Shown piece by piece: positions 27,498 through 35,470 of a stretch of 64,000 nt of DNA. Position numbers and translations under genes: made by a program. Under the pieces are notes generated by a model. That model was not told the origin of the DNA and made no database searches. It saw only the letters and a list, made by a program, of their open reading frames with translations. Each line of letters opens with the position of its first letter. The stretch's first letter is position 1. This DNA is from Bacteroidota bacterium (GTDB lineage: Bacteria > Bacteroidota > Bacteroidia > Bacteroidales > FEN-979). The stretch lies in assembly GCA_026391805.1 (NCBI GenBank), contig JAPLDJ010000027.1:33803-97802 (forward strand), given 5' to 3'.

Positions 27498-29804
27498 CTA
27501 TCCGATTCTCTTTTTCAATTTCTCTGATGAGAGAAGGATCACCTCATAGGTAGCAGGAAGGGTGAAATCAGGCTCCGTTTCGTGATTGCCGACGGCAGAG
27601 ATGGCGTCCTTGATGGCCAGCCAGACCGAAAACGACAGCATGAACGGCGGCTCGCCAACGGCTTTGCTTTGACGGATGGTGCCGGGGTTGGGAACATCCT
27701 TCAGGATCTCCACCCGGAAATCCGCTGGAATGTCATTCACTGTAGGGATCTTGTAGGTGTCCGGGGAATGGGTTATCTGGTGGCCGGTGCTGTCCCATTT
27801 CATTTCTTCCGTCGTACACCAGCCGACGCCCTGGATAAATCCGCCCTCAACCTGCCCCCGGTCGATCCCTTCGTTCAGCGAATCGCCGACATCATGCACG
27901 ATGTCGGTCCGGAGCAGCCGGTGCATGCCGGTCAGCGTATCAATGACCACTTCCGATACGGCCATTCCGAAGGCATAATAATAAAAAGGCGTTCCCTGTC
28001 CTTTTTCCTTGTCGAAGGAAATGCCCGGTGTCTTGTAAAAGCCGGTAGAGCTCAGGCTGACCTGCTTCAGGTAGGCTATTTTCAGGAGGTCAGGAAAAGC
28101 GATTGTACGATCCGGATTTTCCTTGTCAGAAACGACATTATTATGGAAAAGAATATTTTCTTTCCGGGACCTGTCATCCTTAGTTTTCTTCTTAAACTCA
28201 GCCACTGAAACTTCGGCAAGCCTGGACTTCAGGATATCGATTGCGTTCTTCACTGCCATCCCGTTCAGATCGCTGCCTGATGAAGCAGCCGTCGCGGATG
28301 TATTGGGAACTTTTGATGTATTGGTGGCATTCACCCTGACCTGCCCGGTGCCTACCCCCAACTCTGCCGCAGCGATCCTGAGGATCTTGGTATGCAGCCC
28401 CTGGCCCATCTCGGTTCCCCCGTGGTTGACCAGGACGGTTCCGTCGGTATAAAGGTTCACCAATGCACCGGCCTGGTTGAGGAATGCAGTTGTAAAAGAG
28501 ATCCCGAATTTGACGGGTGTCAGGGCAAGGCCTTTTTTATAGAATTCATGTTCGCGGTTGAACCGGACGATCTCTTCCCTCCGTTTGAAATATTCCGACG
28601 AGCCGATGAGCTTGTCGTACATCATATGAAGGTGATTGTTCTTCACTTCCTGGCCATAGGGTGCCAGGTTGTTATGATCATTCCTGTAAAAATTCAGCAG
28701 ACGGATCTCAGCTGCGTCTTTCTTCAGAAACCGTGCGATCCGGTCGATTGCATTTTCGATCACGGCCATGCCCTGCGGTCCGCCGAAGCCCCGGAAAGCC
28801 GTATTTGACGGGTGGTTGGTCTTCCATGCATTTCCTCTTATCAGGATATCCGGGATATAATATGCATTTTCAGCATGAAGCATGGCCCGTGAAAGGATGG
28901 CCAGCGAAAGGTCGGCGGCAGCGCCTGCATCAGCATTCAGTTCCACCTTGTAGGCAAGGATAAGCCCGTTGTCATCAAATCCGATCTCGTATTTTGAGAG
29001 GAAGCGGTGCCGTTTCCCCGTCATCACCTGGTCGTCGTCGCGGAACAGGTGGATCTTTACCGGGCATTTCGTTGCATTGGCGAGCAATGCAGCCCAGGCG
29101 GCCACATGGTTTCCCTGTGTCTCCTTCCCGCCGAAGCCTCCACCCATGCGCCTCACCTCAACCTCAACTTCGTTTTTCGGAATGCCGAGCACCTCCGCCA
29201 CAACGGCCTGGGTTTCTGCCGGGTTCTGGCTGGAAGCATGGATCATCATTTCCCTTCCTTCGCCGGAAACGGCAAGGGCCGACTGGGTTTCCAGGTACCA
29301 GTGTTCCTGGGCGCCCGTCCTTAGTTTGCCCCTGATAACATGCGGTGCATGACTCAAAACTGCATCCGCATCCCCCCGTTCGATCTTACGTTCCACCTCG
29401 ATCCGGGTGTTCTTTTCCATGGCGGTTTCAAGATCGAGAATGGCTTCCAGCGGCTGATATTCAACCTTTACAAAAGATGCTGCCTGCTGTGCTGCATCCT
29501 CATTCTCCGCTGCGATCAGCGCAACGGCCTGGCCGATGAATGTAACTTCTTCCTCTGCAAGGCAGGGCTCATCATGGATCACAGGTCCCATCTGGTTTTC
29601 GCCGGGGATGTCGCGGGCGGTCAGGATGGCATGAACTCCTTTTACCTTTAATGCTTCCTCGTAATCAATTCTGAGGATTCTTGCATGGGCATGAGGACTG
29701 TAAACGACCTTCCCCAGGAGCAGCCGTTCATCCGCCGGGATGTCGTTGATGTAAACGGATTCGCCGGTTACATGCTTGATTGCGCTGTCGTGAGGAAGAT
29801 TCAT
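27498..29804 (-). CDS. xdhB: Xanthine dehydrogenase molybdopterin subunit
   Basis: The 768-residue protein is the separate Mo subunit of a two-gene xanthine dehydrogenase. It shows GGGFGGKETQ, FRGFGGPQGM, GGTEMGQGLHTKI and the active-site Glu in KAVGEPPFM. Its N-terminus begins at the xanthine dehydrogenase 'HVTGESVYINDIP' region. It oxidises hypoxanthine and xanthine to urate with the Fe-S/FAD partner encoded just upstream. Its ATG overlaps the partner's stop as ATGA (29801-29804), so the two are translationally coupled. This is the second Mo hydroxylase in the island; it has conventional architecture, unlike the single-chain enzyme at 19507-22074. Confidence 0.9.
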   Translation of the reverse strand: MNLPHDSAIKHVTGESVYINDIPADERLLLGKVVYSPHAHARILRIDYEEALKVKGVHAILTARDIPGENQMGPVIHDEPCLAEEEVTFIGQAVALIAAENEDAAQQAASFVKVEYQPLEAILDLETAMEKNTRIEVERKIERGDADAVLSHAPHVIRGKLRTGAQEHWYLETQSALAVSGEGREMMIHASSQNPAETQAVVAEVLGIPKNEVEVEVRRMGGGFGGKETQGNHVAAWAALLANATKCPVKIHLFRDDDQVMTGKRHRFLSKYEIGFDDNGLILAYKVELNADAGAAADLSLAILSRAMLHAENAYYIPDILIRGNAWKTNHPSNTAFRGFGGPQGMAVIENAIDRIARFLKKDAAEIRLLNFYRNDHNNLAPYGQEVKNNHLHMMYDKLIGSSEYFKRREEIVRFNREHEFYKKGLALTPVKFGISFTTAFLNQAGALVNLYTDGTVLVNHGGTEMGQGLHTKILRIAAAELGVGTGQVRVNATNTSKVPNTSATAASSGSDLNGMAVKNAIDILKSRLAEVSVAEFKKKTKDDRSRKENILFHNNVVSDKENPDRTIAFPDLLKIAYLKQVSLSSTGFYKTPGISFDKEKGQGTPFYYYAFGMAVSEVVIDTLTGMHRLLRTDIVHDVGDSLNEGIDRGQVEGGFIQGVGWCTTEEMKWDSTGHQITHSPDTYKIPTVNDIPADFRVEILKDVPNPGTIRQSKAVGEPPFMLSFSVWLAIKDAISAVGNHETEPDFTLPATYEVILLSSEKLKKRIG

Positions 29805-31252
29805 GAATGGGTCGTTTCCAGATAAAACTTCAACAATAAATTCGCCGAGACTGTTTTTCTGAACTCAGCTTCTGCCCGGGCATCTGATATTGGAGAAAAT
29901 TCACCGGCCAGGATTTCCATGGCCAATACTACAATTTCCCTCGACCATTCTTTTCCGGTCAGGAACTGCTCCGTTTTCATGGCACGCTTTGTCATGGCAG
30001 CCATTCCACCATATGCGATCACAATTTCAGTGACCACTCCATCCTTCAGGTTCAGCCGGAAGGCTCCAAGAACGGTCGAAATATCAAGGTCTTTCCGTTT
30101 GGATACCTTATAGGCTCCCGTTTTTATTTTTTCCTGACATTTCGGAACGGTGATCTCCGTGATCAGCTCATCCTTATGCAACCCGGTTTTCCGGTAGCCG
30201 GTAATAAAATCTTCAATCTTTACCATTCTTTCCCCGGACTCTGATGAAACCATGACACTGGCCCCCAGCGCAAACAATACCGGGAGTGTATCCCCGATCG
30301 GGGAGGCAGAACCTACATTACCGCCGATCGTGGCCAGGTTACGGATCTGCAGTGAACCAAAGATCTTTAGAATTTTATGAAGAACCGGAATCCGGCTTTC
30401 CGAAAGCAATTTTACCTGCTCAATGCTCAGCCCGGCGCCGAACCCGTATTCGGTGCCGGTTTCCCTGAAGAGTTTTAATTCTTCCACGCCGGAAATATCA
30501 AGGATCTCCGGAAGGAATTCTCTTTTTTTTGTCTGCTGCAAAGCCACATCCGTTGATCCGCTGATAACGAGCGCATGGGGATGCTGCTTCCTCAGCCGGA
30601 GCGCTTCTGCCAGCGTGAAGGGCTTGAAATACCGCTGCTTCCCCTGTTTCAGCTCCATCGTTTCCTTTCCTGATAAAATGGAATTCAGCATGGATAGAAT
30701 CTCCTTTTCTTTTTCAGAAAAATGATCTTTCCCGTTCCCGGTGCACGCTGTTGCGGCTGCTTCCACGATGGGACGGTAACCTGTACACCTGCAAAGGTTG
30801 CCGGTGAGGGCATCTTCGATGATCTCCAGGGAAGGAGAGGAGTGGTTCTTATAAAGTCCGAAAAGGGACATCACGATCCCGGGGGTACAATATCCGCATT
30901 GGGTACCGTTGGTTTCCACGAGAACCTGCTGAACGGGATGGAGGATTTTATCTTTTTTTCCCGTCAGTGCAATATTTTCGACCGTGATCAGCTGCTTTCC
31001 ATGAATCATCGGAAGGAACACCAGGCAGGAATCAATTACCTTGTAAACCAGCCTTCCGTTTTCACCCGGTTCTGCGACAACAACCGTACAGGCGCCGCAA
31101 TCACCTTCTGCACAGCCTTCCTTCACTCCTTTATGAAACGGAAGTGACCGCAGGTAGTTCAGTACCGTCGTAGTTGGTTTCAGTTCCGGAAACCGGGCGA
31201 AATCAACTTCAACGATCCTGTCGTCAAGAACGAACCTGACGGTCTTCTGCAT
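29801..31252 (-). CDS. xdhA: Xanthine dehydrogenase 2Fe-2S and FAD subunit
   Basis: The 483-residue protein begins with two 2Fe-2S clusters (EGCAEGDCGACT with DSCL, then GTQCGYCTPG with LCRCTGY). An FAD-binding domain from about residue 200 carries TIGGNVGSASPIGDTLP and the trailing CO_deh_flav_C region. It passes electrons from the Mo site to NAD+ or another acceptor. It is followed by the Mo subunit (ATGA overlap) and preceded by xdhC (10-base gap), the classical maturation-plus-enzyme order. Confidence 0.9.
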   Translation of the reverse strand: MQKTVRFVLDDRIVEVDFARFPELKPTTTVLNYLRSLPFHKGVKEGCAEGDCGACTVVVAEPGENGRLVYKVIDSCLVFLPMIHGKQLITVENIALTGKKDKILHPVQQVLVETNGTQCGYCTPGIVMSLFGLYKNHSSPSLEIIEDALTGNLCRCTGYRPIVEAAATACTGNGKDHFSEKEKEILSMLNSILSGKETMELKQGKQRYFKPFTLAEALRLRKQHPHALVISGSTDVALQQTKKREFLPEILDISGVEELKLFRETGTEYGFGAGLSIEQVKLLSESRIPVLHKILKIFGSLQIRNLATIGGNVGSASPIGDTLPVLFALGASVMVSSESGERMVKIEDFITGYRKTGLHKDELITEITVPKCQEKIKTGAYKVSKRKDLDISTVLGAFRLNLKDGVVTEIVIAYGGMAAMTKRAMKTEQFLTGKEWSREIVVLAMEILAGEFSPISDARAEAEFRKTVSANLLLKFYLETTHS

Positions 31253-31262
31253 AGTTTACCTT

Positions 31263-32039
31263 TTAACTCTTGCTGTTGTTTCTTGTATTCCTTACATCGA
31301 TCAGTTTTGCAACGATGCTGACAGCGATCTCCTGGGGCGTTTCAGCGTTGAATTTAATGCCGATCGGCATATCGATCATTTCAAGTTCCTCACGGGAAAG
31401 GATCTTCTCTTCCAGGAACCGTTTCTTCAACAGTTCCACTTTACGGGTACTGCCGATCATGCCGAGATAGGCATGGGGTTTCACGGCCAGCTTTGCGAGG
31501 ATATCTTCGTCGTACTGGTGTTTCGGTGTAACGATAACGCAATAGGTGTTCTCATTGAAGGGTGCTTCCTCAATAGATATAAAATAATCCTTATTGATGC
31601 AGGTACAGCCCTGAAAAAGTGGATCTTCGAAAATGCCTTCGCGAGGATCGACGAGGGTAACAGAAAAATCAAGCTCGCGTGCAAAGCGGGAAACGGCTTT
31701 CCCGACATGTCCGGCGCCGAAGATATAAAGCTTGTCAAGGGGGTTGATGGGCTCGATATAGACCTCCATGTAACCGCCGCAGTGCATCGCGAGGTCTTCT
31801 TCAAGGTCGAATGTGCATTTTGCCGGCATGCCGGAAGCGATCAGTTCTACAGCTTTCCCTGCAACATCCTTCTCAACACTTCCGCCGCCGATGCTGCCGT
31901 AAATGGAGCCATCTTCATAAACGATCATCTTCGATCCCGGCTTTCGCGGCGTCGACCCGCGGGTATCTGTGACGATGCAGATCGCAGCGCGCTTCTGTTC
32001 ATTTCTGATTGCTTCAACTTTTGAATAGATGCTTTCCAT
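31263..32039 (-). CDS. xdhC: XdhC/CoxI-family molybdenum cofactor insertion protein
   Basis: The 258-residue protein has the XdhC N-terminal half (TDTRGSTPRKPGSKMIV, GSIGGGSVEKDV) and a Rossmann C-terminal half (YIFGAGHVGKAVSRFA). XdhC binds the Mo cofactor, supports its sulfuration, and inserts it into xanthine dehydrogenase. It heads the minus-strand xdhC-xdhA-xdhB group and is divergent from the THEP1-fusion gene. The selenium-specific relatives YqeB and YqeC were not seen; this is the ordinary XdhC form. Confidence 0.88.
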   Translation of the reverse strand: MESIYSKVEAIRNEQKRAAICIVTDTRGSTPRKPGSKMIVYEDGSIYGSIGGGSVEKDVAGKAVELIASGMPAKCTFDLEEDLAMHCGGYMEVYIEPINPLDKLYIFGAGHVGKAVSRFARELDFSVTLVDPREGIFEDPLFQGCTCINKDYFISIEEAPFNENTYCVIVTPKHQYDEDILAKLAVKPHAYLGMIGSTRKVELLKKRFLEEKILSREELEMIDMPIGIKFNAETPQEIAVSIVAKLIDVRNTRNNSKS

Positions 32040-32079
32040 GGATTGGTTTAAATCACCTCACCCCCCCCTTCCCCCTTTT

Positions 32080-32097
32080 CTGAAGGCGAGGGGGAGA
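32080..32097. repeat. Copy of the CTGAAGGCGAGGGGGAGA element
   Basis: This 18-base string is identical to 47406-47423, and a related palindrome lies at 49657-49690. All three are G/C-run palindromes in intergenic gaps. The left side here is a C-run (32060-32075). Confidence 0.65.
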
Positions 32098-32182
32098 ATG
32101 TGGTTAACGTTTATCATTTGTAAAAATAGTGAAATTTTTAAGGCCGGAGAAAGCCGGGCGGTATTCAACGATGATAAAATGA

Positions 32183-32190
32183 TAAATTTG
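32183..32190 (+). promoter_or_regulatory. TAAATTTG -7 box upstream of the THEP1-fusion gene
   Basis: This is a full TAnnTTTG match in the 348-base divergent gap (32040-32387), about 200 bases before the ATG at 32388. No good -33 element is seen. The predicted leader would contain the palindromic repeat at 32238-32337. Confidence 0.35.
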
Positions 32191-32237
32191 CAGCCCCTCT
32201 CCCTGCAGAGGTTGTATTAGAAGTTTAAAAATTATTC

Positions 32238-32337
32238 ACGCAAAGGCCGCAAAGATGAAACGCAAAATTCGCAAAGGGTATAATTCCTGATATTTTCTCT
32301 TAGCGTCCTTTGCGAAAATCTTTGCGTTCTCTGCGAG
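32238..32337. repeat. Palindromic repeat of the CGCAAAG family
   Basis: CACGCAAAGGCCGCAAAG, AACGCAAAATTCGCAAAGG (32238-32278) faces CCTTTGCGAAAATCTTTGCG...CTCTGCGAG (32308-32337). It is similar in logic to the repeat at 13126-13226. It occupies the future 5' leader of the gene at 32388; the rest of the gap holds no gene. Confidence 0.7.
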
Positions 32338-32387
32338 AAACCAACTTTTGAGACGCCCCTGCAGGGGGTGGGGCTAAAACTTTCCCG

Positions 32388-34136
32388 ATGCAACTGATCC
32401 CCTTCAAACCCCTGCGATCCGTATGGCTGAAAGCCGCAGTGGCAGGCAGTTTATGGGCAACGATCGAGATCATCATCGGAAGCTTCCTGCATAATCTTTC
32501 ATTTCCGCTCTCAGGAACAGTACTTTCCTTTGCCGGCGTCTATCTCTTGGTTTCCTTTTCCGGGGTATGGAAAGAAAAAGGATTGATCTGGAGGGCGGGA
32601 CTCATCTGTGCACTAATGAAATCCATCTCTCCCAGCGCCATTATCCTGGGACCGATGATCGGCATCCTTTCGGAGGCTTTCCTGCTTGAAATGACAGTAC
32701 GTCTTTTTGGCAGGAACCTTATCGGTTATATGTCGGGCGGCGCGTTGGCCGTCTTCAGCACCCTTGTGCAGAAAGTTGTCAGCCTGATCATCATGTATGG
32801 CTTTGACTTCGTCAGCATCCTCGCTGCACTTTATAAATTTTCCATAAAACAGATCAAGGCGGGTCCGTCCGATCCGGTTTACATCGTGGTTCTGATCGGG
32901 GCGATCTACCTCGTTGCAGGCATGACCGCCGGTTTGCTGGGATACAGGACAGGAAGAAACTACTTGAAGAAACGGCACAGCCTGGCTGATGCATACGAAA
33001 TCGTTCTGAAACCGGGTGAACATACTTTCGGTGTGGAAGTAAAGCAAAATTATTCACTCTCGTTGCTGCTGCTGAATGTTTGCGCCATGGTATTAAGCCT
33101 TGTTCTCCTGAATTATGAACTTTATTTTCCGGCGATCCTCTTCTCCTGCGCATACCTGGTTTTCTGTTTCATCCGCTACAGATCATCCATTAAGCGGCTG
33201 GGAAAAATTTCACTGTGGATCCAGTTTCTCCTGCTGACCCTGATCGCAGCCTTCCTCTGGAACGGCATTTCGACCAGCAGCTATTTTTCCGTTGACGGAC
33301 TTGTCATAGGATTGAAGATGATCTTCCGCGCCGTGATCATCATCACCGGTTTCGCTGCCGTGAGCACCGAATTGAGGAACCCGGTGATCCGTTCTGTTTC
33401 CTATGAAAGAGGATTGGCAAGTCTCTATCAGTCGCTGGGACTTGCCTTCACAGCATTGCCCGGCCTTATCGCGATCCTGCCAAAACCGGAACGAAAGAAT
33501 AAAAGGGGCCGCTTTTCGGTCTCCTTTATCCTGAAACAGGCGGAAACGCTGCTTTTGCAGTTTGAAAAAGAACATGCATCACGACCCCCGGTAATTATTG
33601 TTACAGGAGAGATCGGTGAAGGCAAGACCACCTTCGTTTCAAAAGTGGCTGGAACACTGAAGGAGAAAGGTTACAACCCTACAGGATTTCTGGCTTTGGG
33701 TGTTCATGAGAATGGGAAAAGAACCGGGTTCGACCTGCTCGATCTTCATTCTTCACAAAAAACAGAAATTTGCAGGAACACGCCTTACAAAGACAGACTT
33801 CAACACGGTCATTATTTTTTTAATCCCGACGGTTTTGCAGAGGGAAACGCGATCCTGAAGAAGGCACAGGTGAACGCCAGCAATTTTGTTGTGATCGATG
33901 AGATCGGGCCGCTGGAGATGAACAACAAGGGCTGGAGCGATGCAATCCGGCACCTCTGCGTCCAGGGCAGCATTCTTCAGCTGTGGGTCGTCAGGAAAAG
34001 CCTGGTTGAGAAAGCAGCCCGTAAATGGAATGTCGGGAATGTCTTTGTGTTCGATATCGCAAAGGATACTGCAGAAGAGGTAATTCGTAAAGCAGAAGAA
34101 TTGCTGCAGCAGGTTACCGCTAAATCATCTTCCTGA
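32388..34136 (+). CDS. Polytopic membrane protein fused to a THEP1/NTPase-like P-loop domain
   Basis: The 582-residue protein has about 380 N-terminal residues with roughly nine hydrophobic segments, then a P-loop domain. The first half (to about 185) looks like an ECF substrate-binding (S) component. The second (about 220-375), ending in RAVIIITGFAAVSTELRNP, recalls an ECF T component (CbiQ-like). The C-terminal domain has Walker A GEIGEGKTTF (near residue 406) and a Walker-B-like VVIDEIGPLE (near 505), as in THEP1/DUF2478 nucleoside-triphosphatases found near molybdenum genes. It may drive uptake of a purine, molybdate or another cofactor precursor, but this is inference. It converges with the mocA-like gene (17-base overlap). 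Confidence 0.65.
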   Translation: MQLIPFKPLRSVWLKAAVAGSLWATIEIIIGSFLHNLSFPLSGTVLSFAGVYLLVSFSGVWKEKGLIWRAGLICALMKSISPSAIILGPMIGILSEAFLLEMTVRLFGRNLIGYMSGGALAVFSTLVQKVVSLIIMYGFDFVSILAALYKFSIKQIKAGPSDPVYIVVLIGAIYLVAGMTAGLLGYRTGRNYLKKRHSLADAYEIVLKPGEHTFGVEVKQNYSLSLLLLNVCAMVLSLVLLNYELYFPAILFSCAYLVFCFIRYRSSIKRLGKISLWIQFLLLTLIAAFLWNGISTSSYFSVDGLVIGLKMIFRAVIIITGFAAVSTELRNPVIRSVSYERGLASLYQSLGLAFTALPGLIAILPKPERKNKRGRFSVSFILKQAETLLLQFEKEHASRPPVIIVTGEIGEGKTTFVSKVAGTLKEKGYNPTGFLALGVHENGKRTGFDLLDLHSSQKTEICRNTPYKDRLQHGHYFFNPDGFAEGNAILKKAQVNASNFVVIDEIGPLEMNNKGWSDAIRHLCVQGSILQLWVVRKSLVEKAARKWNVGNVFVFDIAKDTAEEVIRKAEELLQQVTAKSSS

Positions 34137-34698
34137 AATTCTCGTAATCAGAAGGGGTATTAATGTTCAACAGGATCCTTTCGTCTGGAAAAGGTATTTC
34201 GTTCCTTTGAAACATCTCCAGGGATTTCCTGAAATCTGCCGGAACGGAGGCATTACGGAGGTATTCTACAACACGACTACCCAGCAAAACCGGATGCCCT
34301 CCCTTTCCATCGTACACCGGAACCACATACCCGCCGGGACTAACAGCATGCATGAGTGCCTCCAGCAAAGTCCTTTCAGCATAAGGATTATCAACATTAT
34401 GGATGAAGCAGGCATTCCCTGCCGGGATCATTCCGATGCCCAGCCGTATCGACCAGGAGCGTCCCCGGTCAACGTGTTCATTCACCACGCAAACTGCTGA
34501 ACGTGCAATTAGACGTGAAGCATCAAATTGCCTGTTCACGACCAGCATAATTGGATCAGCGCCAAATTCCAGGTAAGCGTTAATGAGATGGTCCGTAAAA
34601 TTCAATCCCGGGGAATAGGCGAGAAGGGGCTTGTCGGAACCCATCCGGCCTGATTCCCCTGCCGCAGGAATGATGACGGAAACCGAAGGTTTTTTCAC
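34120..34698 (-). CDS. mocA: MocA-like molybdenum cofactor cytidylyltransferase
   Basis: The 192-residue nucleotidyltransferase has the MobA/MocA signature AAGESGRMGSDKPLL at its N-terminus, with NVDNPYAE and GKGGHPVLLG later. MocA adds CMP to molybdopterin to make the cytosine dinucleotide cofactor used by xanthine-dehydrogenase-like enzymes in bacteria. Its placement next to the Mo-hydroxylase island supports this over GTP-using MobA. The start is GTG (34696-34698). It lies 19 bases after the TPR gene on the same strand and may be read from the upstream operon. It ends inside the last 17 bases of the convergent THEP1-fusion gene. Confidence 0.72.
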   Translation of the reverse strand: MKKPSVSVIIPAAGESGRMGSDKPLLAYSPGLNFTDHLINAYLEFGADPIMLVVNRQFDASRLIARSAVCVVNEHVDRGRSWSIRLGIGMIPAGNACFIHNVDNPYAERTLLEALMHAVSPGGYVVPVYDGKGGHPVLLGSRVVEYLRNASVPADFRKSLEMFQRNEIPFPDERILLNINTPSDYENFRKMI

Positions 34699-34717
34699 GG
34701 TTACTGGAAGATAAGCT

Positions 34718-35470
34718 TTACTTGATCAAACCGAGCCCTTCCGTTGCCGATGCATCCTTGGGCCGGATCAGCAGCGCTTTGTTGAACAATACCTGGGCTT
34801 CCCGTGTCTTACCGAGCCGGTAATTCGTCCATGCATAGAGCACCATGCTGTCGTAATCGAAAGGAAAGAGGTTGACGACCTTTTCAAGGTATTTTTCCGC
34901 TTTTGCATAATCTTTTCTTCCGTAATAGATCGATCCCATGCGGTAGTTGATCAGCGTATTCTGCGGATCGATCGCCAGGATTTCATTGTACTGGGCCATC
35001 ACCTGGTCCCAGTTTCCGAGCGCCGAAGCAGGGTTGGCAAACCCTATCTTGGCTTCAATGGCATAAGGTTTCAGTGCGATGGCCTTCTGGTAGTAAGCGG
35101 TAGATTCGGTAAAAAGTCCGGCCAGGTAAGTCACATACCCGAGCCGCAGGTTGATCTCATAAGAGTCTTCCTGGTAAACAGTCTTCATGCATGTAATGGC
35201 ATCCGAAAAATTACCCCTCGATTCATAGGCGTAGCTCTTGGAGAATGCGTCCTGAAGAACAGGGTAGTTGTTCTGGCTGAAAAGAGCAAAAGAGAATAAA
35301 AGAAATAGCGAAGTAGCGAAGTAGCGAAAGGCGAAGCCTTCACGAACACCTTTAAAAAAAATAAAAAGATCGTGAGTAAATAGCGAAATTCTAGTTACAT
35401 ATGACAGCTGACTGCTGACTGCTGACTGCTGACTGCAGACTACTGACTGCTGTCTTATTAAAGTTTCCAT
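34718..35470 (-). CDS. Exported TPR protein with repeat-derived N-terminus
   Basis: The 250-residue ORF carries three to four TPR units after about residue 80 (for example ALKPYAIEAKIGF, ILAIDPQNTLINYRMG). A hydrophobic signal-like run, FATSLFLLFSFALFS, lies before QNNYPV at about residue 67. The only ATG (35470) is upstream of two low-complexity repeats that encode SQQSAVSSQ and a GVREGFAFRY tract. The true signal peptide has therefore been separated from its start, and the first 45 or so residues appear to be repeat-derived. The ATG overlaps the stop of the preceding gene by 13 bases, so coupling is possible. It is last in the PqqD-ATP-grasp operon, just before mocA. Function unknown. Confidence 0.55.
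   Translation of the reverse strand: METLIRQQSVVCSQQSAVSSQLSYVTRISLFTHDLFIFFKGVREGFAFRYFATSLFLLFSFALFSQNNYPVLQDAFSKSYAYESRGNFSDAITCMKTVYQEDSYEINLRLGYVTYLAGLFTESTAYYQKAIALKPYAIEAKIGFANPASALGNWDQVMAQYNEILAIDPQNTLINYRMGSIYYGRKDYAKAEKYLEKVVNLFPFDYDSMVLYAWTNYRLGKTREAQVLFNKALLIRPKDASATEGLGLIK
35306..35337. repeat. AGCGAAGT tandem repeat
   Basis: TAGCGAAG units repeated three times with a GCGAAGCC end. It is the same motif family as the GCGAAAA repeats at 40597-40634, 54085-54116 and 54785-54815, and is read in frame in the TPR gene. Confidence 0.6.
35407..35453. repeat. CTGACTG tandem repeat
   Basis: CTGACTG is repeated about four times with small variants (GCAGACTACTGACTG). It covers the 5' end of the TPR gene and begins 5 bases before the stop of the TPR-barrel gene. 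Confidence 0.75.

Noticed and set aside
32029..32220. Short plus-strand ORF over the xdhC start
   Set aside because: It covers C-runs and repeat sequence and overlaps a well-supported gene on the other strand.
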